From the NCBI RefSeq assembly GCF_000364445.2, contig NZ_CP043538.1:2053612-2117611 (forward strand): 64,000 nt of DNA, given 5' to 3'. A program made the translations under genes and the position numbers. Below, one piece after another: positions 47,067 through 56,063 of the stretch (positions are counted from its first letter, which is position 1; each line of letters begins with the position of its first letter). This stretch comes from Methylobacterium mesophilicum SR1.6/6. Lineage in GTDB: Bacteria > Pseudomonadota > Alphaproteobacteria > Rhizobiales > Beijerinckiaceae. The notes below the pieces were generated by a model. It saw only the letters and a program-made list of their open reading frames with translations. It did not search any database and was not told the DNA's origin.

Positions 47067-47470
47067 CACGGGCCGCTGATCGCGAACGTGCGAAGCGGTC
47101 TCCAGTCGAAGCTTCCTGTCGGTGAAGACCGCTCCATCATCGCGCGCAGCGAAAAGGCGTGAGGACGGTGCGATAACCACGAGCGTGGCGCCGGCCGGAC
47201 CGCTTCGCCGCGCTCGTACAAATGGCGCCGCCGAGACGATCGGCCGGAAGCGGCATGATTGATATCTTGATCGCGTTCGCGAAGATTTTTAGGCGAGAAA
47301 AGGCCCAGACCTCGCGAACGCATATCTAAAAAAGGCAATTGGCTATATTTTTCCGCCTAAATTTCCAGAAACACAACTACATATATTCTTCACGAACCTC
47401 CGTTACGCGCACCGGGATGGGGCGCACATCGCAGAATAGCGCGTCCGTCACTTTGGGGAGGTGCTGAAAC
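47067..47470. other. AT-rich intergenic region with long inverted repeats
   Basis: 404 bases before the CHASE3 chemoreceptor gene. From about 47250 to 47400 base composition drops sharply in GC. It contains GCGTTCGCGA (47273-47282) pairing with TCGCGAACGC (47312-47321), and TTTAGGCG (47288-47295) pairing with CGCCTAAA (47354-47361). It could be a structured leader, an operator array or a small RNA locus; no ORF is supported. Confidence 0.5.
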
Positions 47471-49162
47471 ATGTCGCTTCGTATGTCTGATTACAGGATC
47501 AGCATCAAGATTGCGCTGGTCATGGGTGCGATGCTCGTCGTTACGCTGATCGTCGCCGCCATAACCCTGCGGAACACCGATGAGATCCGGGACACGCAGG
47601 ATTGGATCGGGCACACGCAGACCCTCTTGACACACGTCGACCGGTTGAACCTCGCGATCGTCAACCGTGAGACGGGCCTGCGCGGCTACCTGCTCTCCGC
47701 GGAGCAGCGCTTCCTCGAACCCGAGACGGCCGGGCGCGAGGCTTTCGCGGCCGCCTGGGCGGAGGTGCGGCGGCTGACGGCGGACAATTCCGCGCAGCAG
47801 ATCCGCTTGGCTGACCTGAAGGCCCTGGCCGACCGCTGGGGCAGCGAGTTCGCGGATCGCGAGATCGCCCTGATGGGCGACGCGGCGACCCGGGAGGAGG
47901 CCCGCCGGATCATGCTCACGGGCGTCGGCAAGGCGGTCATGGACAAGATGCGCGCGAAGACGGCCGAGATCGCCCAGACCGAGCGCGCGCTGATGCAGGA
48001 GCGGGCGAATGCCGCTGCGGCGGCCATCGCCACGACGCGCTCCGCCATCCTGACCGGGCTCGGGCTGATGGCGGGCATCGGCCTCGTCGGGCTGACGCTC
48101 CTGCAACTCGGCATCGCTAAGCCGGTCCGCGCCATCACGGCCGCGATGACCCGGATGGCCGGCAACGACCTCAAGACCGAGGTCCCCGGCGTCGGACGCG
48201 GCGACGAGATCGGCGCCATGGCCGATTCGGTTCAGGTCTTCCGGGACGGCCTCGTGCGGGCCGCGGCCCTGGAGGCGGAGGCGGCGCAGGCGCGCGTCGC
48301 CCTGGAGGCGCAGCGCAGGGCCGCGATGTCGGAGATGGCCGACGGCTTCGAGACGGCGGTCGGCGGCGTGGTCCGCGCCGTCTCGGCGGCGGCGACCGAG
48401 CTGGAATCCGCCGCCGCGCGCATGAGCGCCGCCGCGACCGAGACGGCCGACCAATCCACCGCGGTCGCGGCGGCGGCCGAGCAGGCGGCCTCGAACGTCA
48501 ACACGGTGGCGGCCGCCGCCGAGGAGCTGGGTGCGACCGTCAACGAGATCGGCCGTCAGGTGCAGACGGCGGCCGGCTTCGCCGACACGGCCGTCTCCGA
48601 GGCCGGGAAGTCCTCGGACCTGATGCGCAGCCTGCGCGAGAGCGCGATGCGGATCGGCGACGTGGTCGGGCTAATCTCGGGCATCGCCGCGCAGACGAAC
48701 CTGCTGGCGCTGAACGCCACCATCGAGGCGGCCCGGGCCGGTGAGGCGGGACGGGGCTTCGCGGTTGTCGCCAGCGAGGTCAAGGAACTGGCGGGCCAGA
48801 CCGCCAAGGCCACCGAGGAGGTGGCCCGGCAGATCGGTGAGATCCAGTCCTGGACCGGAGACGCCTCGCAGGCGATCGCCGCGGTCGTCAGCCGCATCAA
48901 CGAGATCAGCGCGGTCTCCGGCGGGATCGCCGCGGCGATCGAGGAACAGGGCTCGGCGACCCAGGAGATCGTCCGGAACGTCGGGCAGGCGGCGCTCGGG
49001 ACCGGAGCCGTCACGTCGAACATCGCGGCCGTGGCACATGCCGCCGGAGGGGCGGGGACTGCCGCCGCGCAGGTGCTCGACTCGGCTTCCGGCCTGTCGG
49101 GGCAGGCCCGGCAGCTCGACGCCGAGATGCGCCGCTTCCTCGACACCGTCCGGGCGGCCTGA
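47471..49162 (+). CDS. Methyl-accepting chemotaxis protein with CHASE3 sensor
   Basis: 563 residues; GGGGAGG lies nine bases before ATG 47471. Order: TM1 (about 12-33), periplasmic CHASE3 domain (about 38-185) with [23 protein letters not shown]2 (about 190-212), and HAMP (about 213-265) with [20 protein letters not shown]. The signalling domain follows, with tip region [20 protein letters not shown] and [20 protein letters not shown]. No C-terminal pentapeptide tether is seen. The CHASE3 ligand is unknown. No che genes are adjacent. Confidence 0.9.
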   Translation: MSLRMSDYRISIKIALVMGAMLVVTLIVAAITLRNTDEIRDTQDWIGHTQTLLTHVDRLNLAIVNRETGLRGYLLSAEQRFLEPETAGREAFAAAWAEVRRLTADNSAQQIRLADLKALADRWGSEFADREIALMGDAATREEARRIMLTGVGKAVMDKMRAKTAEIAQTERALMQERANAAAAAIATTRSAILTGLGLMAGIGLVGLTLLQLGIAKPVRAITAAMTRMAGNDLKTEVPGVGRGDEIGAMADSVQVFRDGLVRAAALEAEAAQARVALEAQRRAAMSEMADGFETAVGGVVRAVSAAATELESAAARMSAAATETADQSTAVAAAAEQAASNVNTVAAAAEELGATVNEIGRQVQTAAGFADTAVSEAGKSSDLMRSLRESAMRIGDVVGLISGIAAQTNLLALNATIEAARAGEAGRGFAVVASEVKELAGQTAKATEEVARQIGEIQSWTGDASQAIAAVVSRINEISAVSGGIAAAIEEQGSATQEIVRNVGQAALGTGAVTSNIAAVAHAAGGAGTAAAQVLDSASGLSGQARQLDAEMRRFLDTVRAA

Positions 49163-49319
49163 GGCTGGCCCCGCAGACCTTCGCTTCCGCCGGCCGGCGG
49201 CTCTGCGTCCATTCAGCCGCCCCGGCCCGTGAAACGATGGTGGGCTTGGCGCGTTGGCGCGCGAGCGGAAGCGTCCGGCCCGGCTTGGTCCGGCCCGGTC
49301 CGGCAAGGAGGTCGACGCC

Positions 49320-49874
49320 ATGACGATGCTGCGCCGCGAAGCCCTGATCCTGATCGGTGCCGGCCTCGCAGGGGGTGCCCGCGCCGCCGAGGCCGCGCGG
49401 GCCACTGACTTCGCCTTCGAGACGGCCGAGGGCGCGCCGATGCCGCTCGCCGCCTATGCGGGCAAGCCGGTTCTGGTGGTGAACACCGCCACCGCCTGCG
49501 GCTATGCCGGCCAGCTCGCCGGGCTCCAGACCCTGTGGACCCGCTTCGGCGACAGAGGGCTCACGGTGATCGGCGTGCCGTCCCCTGATTTCGGCAATCA
49601 GGAGCCGCTGGACGGGCCGGCCATCGCGGAGGCCGCCCGGAAGAACCACGGCGTCACCTTCCCGCTCACCGCCAAGACCCGGGTGAAGATGCCGGGCGCT
49701 CATCCCTTCTACCGCTGGGCCGCCGCGGAGCGCCCGGGCGAGACGCCGCGCTGGAACTTCCACAAGTACCTGATCGCCCGCGACGGCAGCCTCGCGGCGG
49801 CCTTCGCCACGCAGGTCGAGCCCACGGATCCGCGGATGATCGCGGGCATCGCGGGCGCCCTCGAACAGGCCTGA
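49320..49874 (+). CDS. Exported glutathione peroxidase-like protein
   Basis: 184 residues from ATG 49320 (AAGGAGG upstream). An N-terminal signal sequence (about 1-24) has LRREALILIGAGLAGGARAA, perhaps a Tat type, since Arg-Arg precedes a hydrophobic run. The peroxidatic Cys60 is in NTATACGYAGQLAGLQ; WNFHKYLIARDG provides the Trp/Asn of the active site. Conserved PSPDFGNQEP replaces the usual PCNQFGxQEP. It removes hydroperoxides in the periplasm, likely thioredoxin-dependent. It lies 56 bases upstream of an ECF sigma gene in the same direction, suggesting a shared stress regulon. Confidence 0.83.
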   Translation: MTMLRREALILIGAGLAGGARAAEAARATDFAFETAEGAPMPLAAYAGKPVLVVNTATACGYAGQLAGLQTLWTRFGDRGLTVIGVPSPDFGNQEPLDGPAIAEAARKNHGVTFPLTAKTRVKMPGAHPFYRWAAAERPGETPRWNFHKYLIARDGSLAAAFATQVEPTDPRMIAGIAGALEQA

Positions 49875-49930
49875 GACGCCGCGAGTCCGGGAGGCGGGAT
49901 TAAAGGCCGGCGCCCCCGCGTTCACACCCT

Positions 49931-50569
49931 ATGACATTGGACAAGCAGAAGCGCCCGGACATTATCGACCTGCTGGTGCCTCTGCGGCGCTATGCGCGGT
50001 CCCTGACCCGCGACGCGCTGCGGGCGGACGACCTCGTGCACGATACATTGGTGCGCGCGCTGGAAATGCAGCATTCCCTGCGCCCGAACACCAACCTGCG
50101 CACCTGGATGATGACGGTGCTGCACAACGCCTTCATCGACGAGCAGCGCCGCCGACAGGTCGAGGCACGTCACGCCGACACCCTGGTGCGGATGGCCGAG
50201 GATATGGCGCCCCCCGCCCAGGAGGGGCGGGTGCGCCTCGCCCAGATCCGGCAGGCGTTCCTCACCCTGCCCGAAGAACAGCGCGCGGCGCTTCACTTGG
50301 TCACCCTGGAAGGCATGGCCTACGCGGATGCCGCCGCCGTGCTCGGCATCCCGATCGGCACGCTGATGTCCCGCCTCGGCCGAGGCCGGGCGGCGCTGCG
50401 GGCCTTCGAGGAGGGCGGGCGTGCTGACCGGCCGACCGACGAGGCCGAGCCCGGCGCGAGCGCCCCGGGCGCGCGGCGCGGGCCGCCCTCCGCCCTCAGG
50501 CTCGTCGTGTCGGACGAGCCGAAGGGCCGGTCCGGATGGCCTCTCCGCCGCGCGGCCGGAGAGAACTGA
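49931..50569 (+). CDS. ECF-type RNA polymerase sigma factor
   Basis: 212 residues. Region 2 (about 10-80) has LVHDTLVRALEMQHSLRPN and LRTWMMTVLHNAFIDEQRRR. Region 4 (about 110-160) has LTLPEEQRAALHLVTLEGMA and AAAVLGIPIGTLMSRLGRGR. The C-terminal 55 residues are Pro/Ala-rich and non-conserved. An anti-sigma gene follows 92 bases later, the normal partner arrangement. The likely target is oxidative or envelope stress genes, including perhaps the glutathione peroxidase upstream; that is inferred from position. Confidence 0.88.
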   Translation: MTLDKQKRPDIIDLLVPLRRYARSLTRDALRADDLVHDTLVRALEMQHSLRPNTNLRTWMMTVLHNAFIDEQRRRQVEARHADTLVRMAEDMAPPAQEGRVRLAQIRQAFLTLPEEQRAALHLVTLEGMAYADAAAVLGIPIGTLMSRLGRGRAALRAFEEGGRADRPTDEAEPGASAPGARRGPPSALRLVVSDEPKGRSGWPLRRAAGEN

Positions 50570-50661
50570 GAGCAACAGCCCGGCGCCGACGGTGCCGGTA
50601 CGATCGAACGACTGGAGCCGGCGGATCGCCTCCAGGGCACGCTGGATTCGAGGACTTCACG

Positions 50662-51426
50662 ATGATGGATCCGATCACAGACGACGATCTCATCGCCTTC
50701 GTCGACGGGCAGATCGACCCGATGCGCCGCCTCGAGGTGGAGGCTCATCTGGCGAACGATCCCGCGAGCGCGGCCCGGGTCATGGCCGAGATGCACGACC
50801 GCGACGCCCTGCGGGCCTGCTTCACGCCGGTCCTGGGGCCCGGGCCCGATCGCAACGTCGTGCTGGCGCGCCGCTTCGACCGGAACCTGCGCTGGCGCCG
50901 GGTCGCGTCGCGCCTGAAGCGGGCCGCGGCCATCGCGGTGCTGGTGGGCGCGGGCTGGCTCGCTCATGACGAGATCGGCCGCTTCGGTATCCCCGACACG
51001 CTCGCGGCGACGCCCGACCCGGCCCTGATCGCGGATGCCAAACAGGCCCGCGCCGTCGCGCAGCTGCGCAAGAGCATCGCCAACCAGGGCAACAGCCCCG
51101 TCTACGACCGGGCGCGGCTGCGGACCGTCACGGGAATTGACCTTCCGGCACTTCCGGACGGCTGGCGGGTGCGCGACATCCAGATCTTCCCGGCCCGGCA
51201 CGGGACCGGCATCGAGATCGCCCTCGATGCCGGCGACCTCGGCGAGGCATCGCTGTTCGCGACCCGCGGCATCCGCGGCGGCCCGGCGACGCTCACCGGC
51301 TCGGACGACGGCGATGTGCTGTCCTGGAACGCGGGCGACACCGCCTACGCGCTGAGCGGCCCACGGGACGACGCGGATCTGCGGCAGGCCGCCAGCCTGC
51401 TCGGCGCGGGCACGGCGGTGCGCTGA
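50662..51426 (+). CDS. Anti-sigma factor, membrane anchored
   Basis: 254 residues from ATG 50662. The N-terminal anti-sigma domain (about 5-50) has DDLIAFVDGQIDPMRRLEVE and AHLANDPASAARVMAEM, the pattern of single-pass ECF anti-sigmas without a ZAS zinc motif. A transmembrane helix (about 90-106, AAAIAVLVGAGWLAH) is followed by a periplasmic part of about 145 residues. Holds the neighbouring sigma factor until a signal is sensed outside. An alternative ATG is three bases later. Confidence 0.82.
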   Translation: MMDPITDDDLIAFVDGQIDPMRRLEVEAHLANDPASAARVMAEMHDRDALRACFTPVLGPGPDRNVVLARRFDRNLRWRRVASRLKRAAAIAVLVGAGWLAHDEIGRFGIPDTLAATPDPALIADAKQARAVAQLRKSIANQGNSPVYDRARLRTVTGIDLPALPDGWRVRDIQIFPARHGTGIEIALDAGDLGEASLFATRGIRGGPATLTGSDDGDVLSWNAGDTAYALSGPRDDADLRQAASLLGAGTAVR

Positions 51427-51490
51427 GCGCACGCTGAGGCTGATCGGGGACCCTCGACAGCGCACCCCGGCTGGTGCCAATGATCGGCCC

Positions 51491-51919
51491 ATGCAGGCCG
51501 CGGATTCGGAACGGGCAGGTGACGGGCTGACGGCCCTGTTCGAGGCCGCCCGCGCGGTCCGCGCGCAGGCGCACGCGCCGTATTCCCGCTTCCGCGTCGG
51601 TGCGGCGTTGCGCGATGACCGGGGCGGGGTCCACGCCGGCTGCAACGTCGAGAACGCGGCTTATCCGGTGGGGACCTGCGCGGAGGCCGGGGCGATCGCC
51701 GCCATGGTGGCCTCCGGCGGGCGGCGCATCGCGGCGATCCTCGTCTGCGGGGACGGCGTCGGCCTCGTAACGCCCTGCGGGGCCTGCCGCCAGCGCATCC
51801 GCGAATTTGCCGGGCCGGACACGCCGATCCATGCCGCCGGGCCTGACGGTGTCGCCCGCACCTTCACGCTGGCGGAACTGCTCCCGGAATCCTTCGGTCC
51901 GGAGACGCTGGGTGAGTGA
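51491..51919 (+). CDS. cdd: Cytidine deaminase
   Basis: 142 residues; deaminates cytidine and deoxycytidine to uridine forms. Zinc and proton-shuttle residues: Cys-Ala-Glu in VGTCAEAGAIAAM and PCGACRQRIREF. HAPYSRFRVGAAL at the N terminus is family-typical. It is the first gene of a four-gene nucleoside salvage operon; the next gene overlaps its stop by eight bases. Confidence 0.92.
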   Translation: MQAADSERAGDGLTALFEAARAVRAQAHAPYSRFRVGAALRDDRGGVHAGCNVENAAYPVGTCAEAGAIAAMVASGGRRIAAILVCGDGVGLVTPCGACRQRIREFAGPDTPIHAAGPDGVARTFTLAELLPESFGPETLGE

Positions 51920-52736
51920 GGCGGCCGCCCTCGCGGCCCTGCGCGCCGCGGGCTTTGCCGGACCCTATGCCTGCGCGCTCGTGACCGGCACCGGGCTCGG
52001 CGGCGTCGCGGCGGCCCTCCATGACGCGACTGCCCTCGACTACGCGGCGATCCCCGAATTCCCGGGGCCGGGCGTCAGCGGCCATGGCGGCCGGCTGCAC
52101 CGCGGGCGCCTCGCGGGGCGGCTCGTCCTGGTCTTCGAGGGGCGCGCGCACGCCTACGAGCGCGGCGATCCGGCGGCGATGCGGGTGCCGCTCGCCTGCG
52201 CACACGGTCTCGGTGCCCGGCGCCTGCTGCTCACCAACGCCTCCGGCTCGCTGCGGCCGGAGGCCGGCCCCGGTCGCCTCGTGCTGCTCGCCGATCACAT
52301 CAACCTCTCCGGGCTGAATCCGCTGATCGGCGAGGCGAGCGACGCGCGCTTCGTGCCGATGACCGAGGCCTACGATCCGGATCTGCGGCTGCGGCTGCAC
52401 GCGGCGGCCGCAGCCTGCGACCTGCCGCTGGGGGAGGGGATCTACGCGTGGTTCTCCGGTCCGAGCTTCGAGACGCCCGCGGAGGTCCGGATGGCCGGCA
52501 TCCTGGGGGCCGACCTCGTGGGCATGTCGACCGTGCCCGAGGTCATCCTGGCGCGCTTCCTGGGTCTGCCGGTGGCGGCGATCTCGGTCGTGACCAACCT
52601 CGCGGCCGGGATCGCCGGGGGCGCACCGCACCACGCGGAGACGAAGGCGATGGCGGCCCGCGCCGCGGAGGATCTCGGACGCCTCGTCCGGGCCTTCGTG
52701 GCCGGCCTGCCCGAGGGAGAGACGGCCGATGACTGA
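51912..52736 (+). CDS. punA: Purine nucleoside phosphorylase
   Basis: 274 residues from GTG 51912, trimeric PNP family. Motifs: ALVTGTGLGGVA, phosphate-binding VFEGRAHAYERGD, TNASGSLRPEAGPGRLVLLA with DHINLSGLNPL, FSGPSFETPAEVRM and VGMSTVPEVILAR. It releases purine bases and (deoxy)ribose-1-phosphate from inosine and guanosine. It overlaps cdd and deoC by eight bases each, so translation is coupled. Confidence 0.92.
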   Translation: MSEAAALAALRAAGFAGPYACALVTGTGLGGVAAALHDATALDYAAIPEFPGPGVSGHGGRLHRGRLAGRLVLVFEGRAHAYERGDPAAMRVPLACAHGLGARRLLLTNASGSLRPEAGPGRLVLLADHINLSGLNPLIGEASDARFVPMTEAYDPDLRLRLHAAAAACDLPLGEGIYAWFSGPSFETPAEVRMAGILGADLVGMSTVPEVILARFLGLPVAAISVVTNLAAGIAGGAPHHAETKAMAARAAEDLGRLVRAFVAGLPEGETADD

Positions 52737-53460
52737 TGCCGAAGCCGGTGCCGTCGCGCGCCGGGCGCTGCCGCTCCTCGATCTCACCGATCTCGGCGAG
52801 ACCTGCACGGAGACCAAGATCGATGCCCTCTGCCGGGACGCGAAGCGCGGTGCCGTCGCGGCGATCTGCGTCTGGCCGCGCTTCGTCGAGCAGGGCGCCC
52901 GGGCGCTCGCCGGCACCGGCATCCGGGTCGCCACGGTGATCAACTTCCCCGCCGGCGGCGAGGATTGCGCCCGCGCCACCGACGACACCGCCGAAGCCCT
53001 GCGCGACGGGGCCAACGAGATCGACCTCGTCCTGCCTTATCGCGCCCTCCTGCGGGGTGACGGGGCCCTCGCCCGCGACATGGTGGAGGCCGTGCGCGAC
53101 ACCTGCGGCGTGGCGACCCTGAAGGTGATCCTGGAGACCGGCGAACTCGGCGATCCCGGGCGGATCCGGGAGGCCAGCCGGCTCGCCCTGGAGGCGGGCG
53201 CCGACTTCCTGAAGACCTCCACGGGCAAGAGCCCGGTCTCGGCAACGCCGGAGGCCGCCGAGGCGATGCTGGCCGAGATCCGGGCGAGCGGTCGGCCCGC
53301 AGGCCTCAAGGTCTCCGGGGGCCTGCGCAGCGTCGCCGATGCCGGAATCTATCTGGACTTGGCCGACCGGATCATGGGGCCGGGCTGGGTGGGTCCCAAA
53401 ACCTTCCGGCTCGGCGCGAGCAGCCTGTTCGAGACGCTGATCCAGGCCCGGGACCTGTGA
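52729..53460 (+). CDS. deoC: Deoxyribose-phosphate aldolase
   Basis: 243 residues; splits deoxyribose-5-phosphate into acetaldehyde and glyceraldehyde-3-phosphate. Schiff-base Lys is in [11 protein letters not shown] and the partner Lys in [10 protein letters not shown]; the acidic residue is in [16 protein letters not shown] 52729 overlaps the PNP stop by eight bases, and its own stop overlaps deoA by four (GTGA). No phosphopentomutase gene (deoB) is present in the operon. Confidence 0.93.
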   Translation: MTDAEAGAVARRALPLLDLTDLGETCTETKIDALCRDAKRGAVAAICVWPRFVEQGARALAGTGIRVATVINFPAGGEDCARATDDTAEALRDGANEIDLVLPYRALLRGDGALARDMVEAVRDTCGVATLKVILETGELGDPGRIREASRLALEAGADFLKTSTGKSPVSATPEAAEAMLAEIRASGRPAGLKVSGGLRSVADAGIYLDLADRIMGPGWVGPKTFRLGASSLFETLIQARDL

Positions 53461-54761
53461 GCGTGCGGCTGCCCCAGGAGACGATCCGCGCCAAGCGCGA
53501 CGGCCTGCCCCTCGCTCCCGAGGAAATCGAAGCCTTCGTGCGCGGGCTCACCGACGGCGCGGTGGGGGAGGGGCAGGCGGCGGCCTTCGCCATGGCGGTG
53601 TTCTTCCGCGGGCTGACACTGCCGGAGCGGGTGGCGCTGACCCGGGCAATGGCCGAATCCGGCCGCGTCCTCGCCTGGGATCTGCCGGGGCCGGTCCTCG
53701 ACAAGCACTCCACCGGCGGGATCGGCGACACGGTGAGCCTGCCGCTCGCCGCCATGGTGGCGGCCTGCGGCGGCTACGTGCCGATGATCTCAGGCCGGGG
53801 CCTCGGCCATACCGGCGGCACGCTGGACAAGCTCGGCAGCATCCCGGGCTACGACGCGACGCCCGGGCTCGACGCCTTCCGCCGGGTCGTCGGCGACGTC
53901 GGCTGCGCGATCATCGGCCAGACGGCCGACCTCGCCCCCGCGGACCGCCGCCTCTACGCGATCCGCGACGTGACCGGCACGGTGGAATCCCTCGATCTGA
54001 TCACCGCCTCGATCCTGTCGAAGAAGCTCGCCGCCGGCCTCGACGGGCTGGTGATGGACGTCAAGCAGGGGTCCGGCGCCTTCATGGCGACCCTCCCCGA
54101 TGCGCGGGCGCTGGCCGGGAGCATCGTTACGGTGGCGGAGGGGGCCGGGCTTCGCACCGCCGCGCTGATCACCGACATGGACGCGCCGCTGGCCAGCGCC
54201 GCCGGCAACGCCGTCGAGGTCGCCTACGCCATCGACTACCTGACCGGCGCGCGCCGCGAGCCGCGCTTCCACGCGGTCACGCTGGCGCTCGGGGCCGAGA
54301 TGCTGGTCGCCGGGGGGCTCGCGGCGGACCGCGCCGCCGCCGCGGAGCGGCTGGAGCGGAGCCTCGCGTCGGGGCAAGCGGCCGAACGCTTCGCCCGCAT
54401 GGTCGCAGCCCTCGGCGGGCCTGCCGATCTATTGGACAAGCCGGGTCAGCATCTGCCCGCGGCGCCGGTGCGGCGGCCGGTCCATCAGGACGGGACCGTG
54501 GCGGGCATCGCGACCCGCGCGCTCGGTCTGGCTGTCATCGAACTCGGCGGGGGCCGGACCCGGCCGGAGGATCGCATCGACCCGCGTGTCGGCTTCACGG
54601 ACCTAGCCGGACACGGCTCGGCGGACGGTCTGCTCGGGATCGTCCACGCGGCCGACGCGGCGTCGGCGGAGCGGGGCGAGGCGGCTCTGCGCAAGGCCTA
54701 CAGGATGGGCGAGGCGGCCGCCCCGCGACCGGCCGTGATCGAGGCTGTCGGCGCCCGATAG
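53457..54761 (+). CDS. deoA: Thymidine phosphorylase
   Basis: 434 residues from GTG 53457, nucleoside phosphorylase class II. Motifs: the [20 protein letters not shown] start, [20 protein letters not shown] phosphate loop, [16 protein letters not shown] signature, and [14 protein letters not shown]. It converts thymidine or deoxyuridine plus phosphate to base and deoxyribose-1-phosphate. Length is normal and it is the last gene of the operon. No rho-independent terminator was recognised after it. Confidence 0.94.
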   Translation: MSVRLPQETIRAKRDGLPLAPEEIEAFVRGLTDGAVGEGQAAAFAMAVFFRGLTLPERVALTRAMAESGRVLAWDLPGPVLDKHSTGGIGDTVSLPLAAMVAACGGYVPMISGRGLGHTGGTLDKLGSIPGYDATPGLDAFRRVVGDVGCAIIGQTADLAPADRRLYAIRDVTGTVESLDLITASILSKKLAAGLDGLVMDVKQGSGAFMATLPDARALAGSIVTVAEGAGLRTAALITDMDAPLASAAGNAVEVAYAIDYLTGARREPRFHAVTLALGAEMLVAGGLAADRAAAAERLERSLASGQAAERFARMVAALGGPADLLDKPGQHLPAAPVRRPVHQDGTVAGIATRALGLAVIELGGGRTRPEDRIDPRVGFTDLAGHGSADGLLGIVHAADAASAERGEAALRKAYRMGEAAAPRPAVIEAVGAR

Positions 54762-54861
54762 CCCACCGCACCGGGGGCGGGCCGCACCCGGGCATGACCG
54801 GGCGCGGCGTTCTCGTCTCAGCGCACGTCCCCGCGTCGGATCAGAGACGGCACTGTCGGGC

Positions 54862-55176
54862 TTACCAGCGGCCGTGGCCGTGACGATGGCCCCAGCCGCC
54901 GTGGTGATGGTGGTGACGCGGGCCGAAGCCGTGGTGGCGCCAGCCGTGATGGTGCCCGCGTCCCCAGCCGTGATGATGATGGCGCGGGCCGAAGCCGTGA
55001 TGGTGACCCCATCCGCCGTGGCGGTGGCCGTAGCCATACTGGACAGTGGTGATGTCGGAGCCCTGCTGCAGTCCGGCATCCCGGCTGAGTGGCGCCGCCA
55101 CGGCCGGCCCCGCGACGGCGAGCCCTCCGAAAGCCAGTGCGGTAGCCCAGCGGATACGTGCGGTCTTGGTGAACAT
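54862..55176 (-). CDS. Exported His/Gly-rich small protein
   Basis: 104 residues from ATG 55176 with AGGAGG upstream. A signal peptide (about 1-28) ends VAGPAVAAP. The mature chain has a short polar segment (LQQGSDITTVQYGYG) followed by a 60-residue tract of His, Gly, Trp and Arg arranged as repeats of HHHGW and FGPRHHHH. Such tracts bind Ni, Zn or Cu or act as periplasmic buffers; similar RHGG-rich proteins are common in Methylobacterium. The DNA is a near-repeat, so slippage variants are possible. It is flanked by convergent and same-strand genes. Confidence 0.75.
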   Translation of the reverse strand: MFTKTARIRWATALAFGGLAVAGPAVAAPLSRDAGLQQGSDITTVQYGYGHRHGGWGHHHGFGPRHHHHGWGRGHHHGWRHHGFGPRHHHHHGGWGHRHGHGRW

Positions 55177-55285
55177 CGGCGTCCTCCTGCTCCACGCCGG
55201 GCGCGATGCCGCGTCCGGCCGTGTCACAGGTTTGCGCGCCTTAAGTTGACGCAAACGTGATCCATTCGCTCAGGCCGTGTTCAGG

Positions 55286-55924
55286 TCAGGGCCGGCGGTA
55301 GACCCAGACCCGGGCGGGCGGCAGGTTGAGCCAGACCCGGTTCGAGCGGTCGGCGGTGTAGCTGCCCGCCTCGCATCGGGCCGGGATCGGCGGCACCACC
55401 GCGTAGGTGAACTGCACGAAGGGCGCGCCCGGCCGCATCAGGTCATGGGCCGCGTTGAGCAGGTCTAGCCGCTGCTCCAGTGGCTTGGTGAACAGTGGCA
55501 GGCTGGAGATCGTCGCTGCGGCGGGTTGGTCGAGCACGCTTCGAAGAGTGCTGCGCATGTCGTAGGCGTCACCGCGGATGACGGTCACGCCCGGGAAGCG
55601 ATGGGTCAGCAACCGGCAGAAATCGGGGTTGAACTCGACCAGGATCAGACGCTCCGGGGCGATGCCGCGCCGGATCAGCGCCTCGGTCACCGGGCCCGTG
55701 CCGGGGCCGAGCTCGACCACGGGCCCCTCAAGCCGCGGATCCACGTAGGACGCCATGGTCCGGGCGAGCATCTTGCCCGAGGGCGTCACCGCGCCGGTGA
55801 CGAGGGGGCGCTCCAGCCAGGAGCGGAGGAACCGGGCCTCGTCCTCCAGGGGGTCGCGCCGCGGCCCGAAAATCGCGCTCCTGGCGGCAGGAGCATTCGC
55901 GTTGGGACGGCGGAGCGGCGGCAA
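55286..55924 (-). CDS. pmtA: Phospholipid N-methyltransferase-like (PmtA family)
   Basis: 212 residues; class I SAM methyltransferase of the rhizobial PmtA type, which methylates phosphatidylethanolamine toward phosphatidylcholine at the membrane. SAM motif I is VVELGPGTGPVTEALIRRG; post-I acidic residue in LILVEFNPDFCRLL; then VIRGDAYDM. ISSLPLFTKPLEQRLDLLNAA and FVQFTYAVVPPIP are family features. The N-terminal RFLRSWLERPLVTGAVTPSG is also typical. Could alternatively be an rRNA methyltransferase relative, less likely. Confidence 0.8.
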   Translation of the reverse strand: MPPLRRPNANAPAARSAIFGPRRDPLEDEARFLRSWLERPLVTGAVTPSGKMLARTMASYVDPRLEGPVVELGPGTGPVTEALIRRGIAPERLILVEFNPDFCRLLTHRFPGVTVIRGDAYDMRSTLRSVLDQPAAATISSLPLFTKPLEQRLDLLNAAHDLMRPGAPFVQFTYAVVPPIPARCEAGSYTADRSNRVWLNLPPARVWVYRRP

Positions 55925-56063
55925 GTCCTGGATTCCTTGATGCCGGATGAGAATGAAAGGCTAGGGACGGCGTTGTCTTACAGTCAAGCCGGGACGGCGC
56001 CTAGGGTGCGCCGGCCACGCCGGCCGGATGCATAACAGGTCTGCCCCCGTTTCGGATCCGGCC

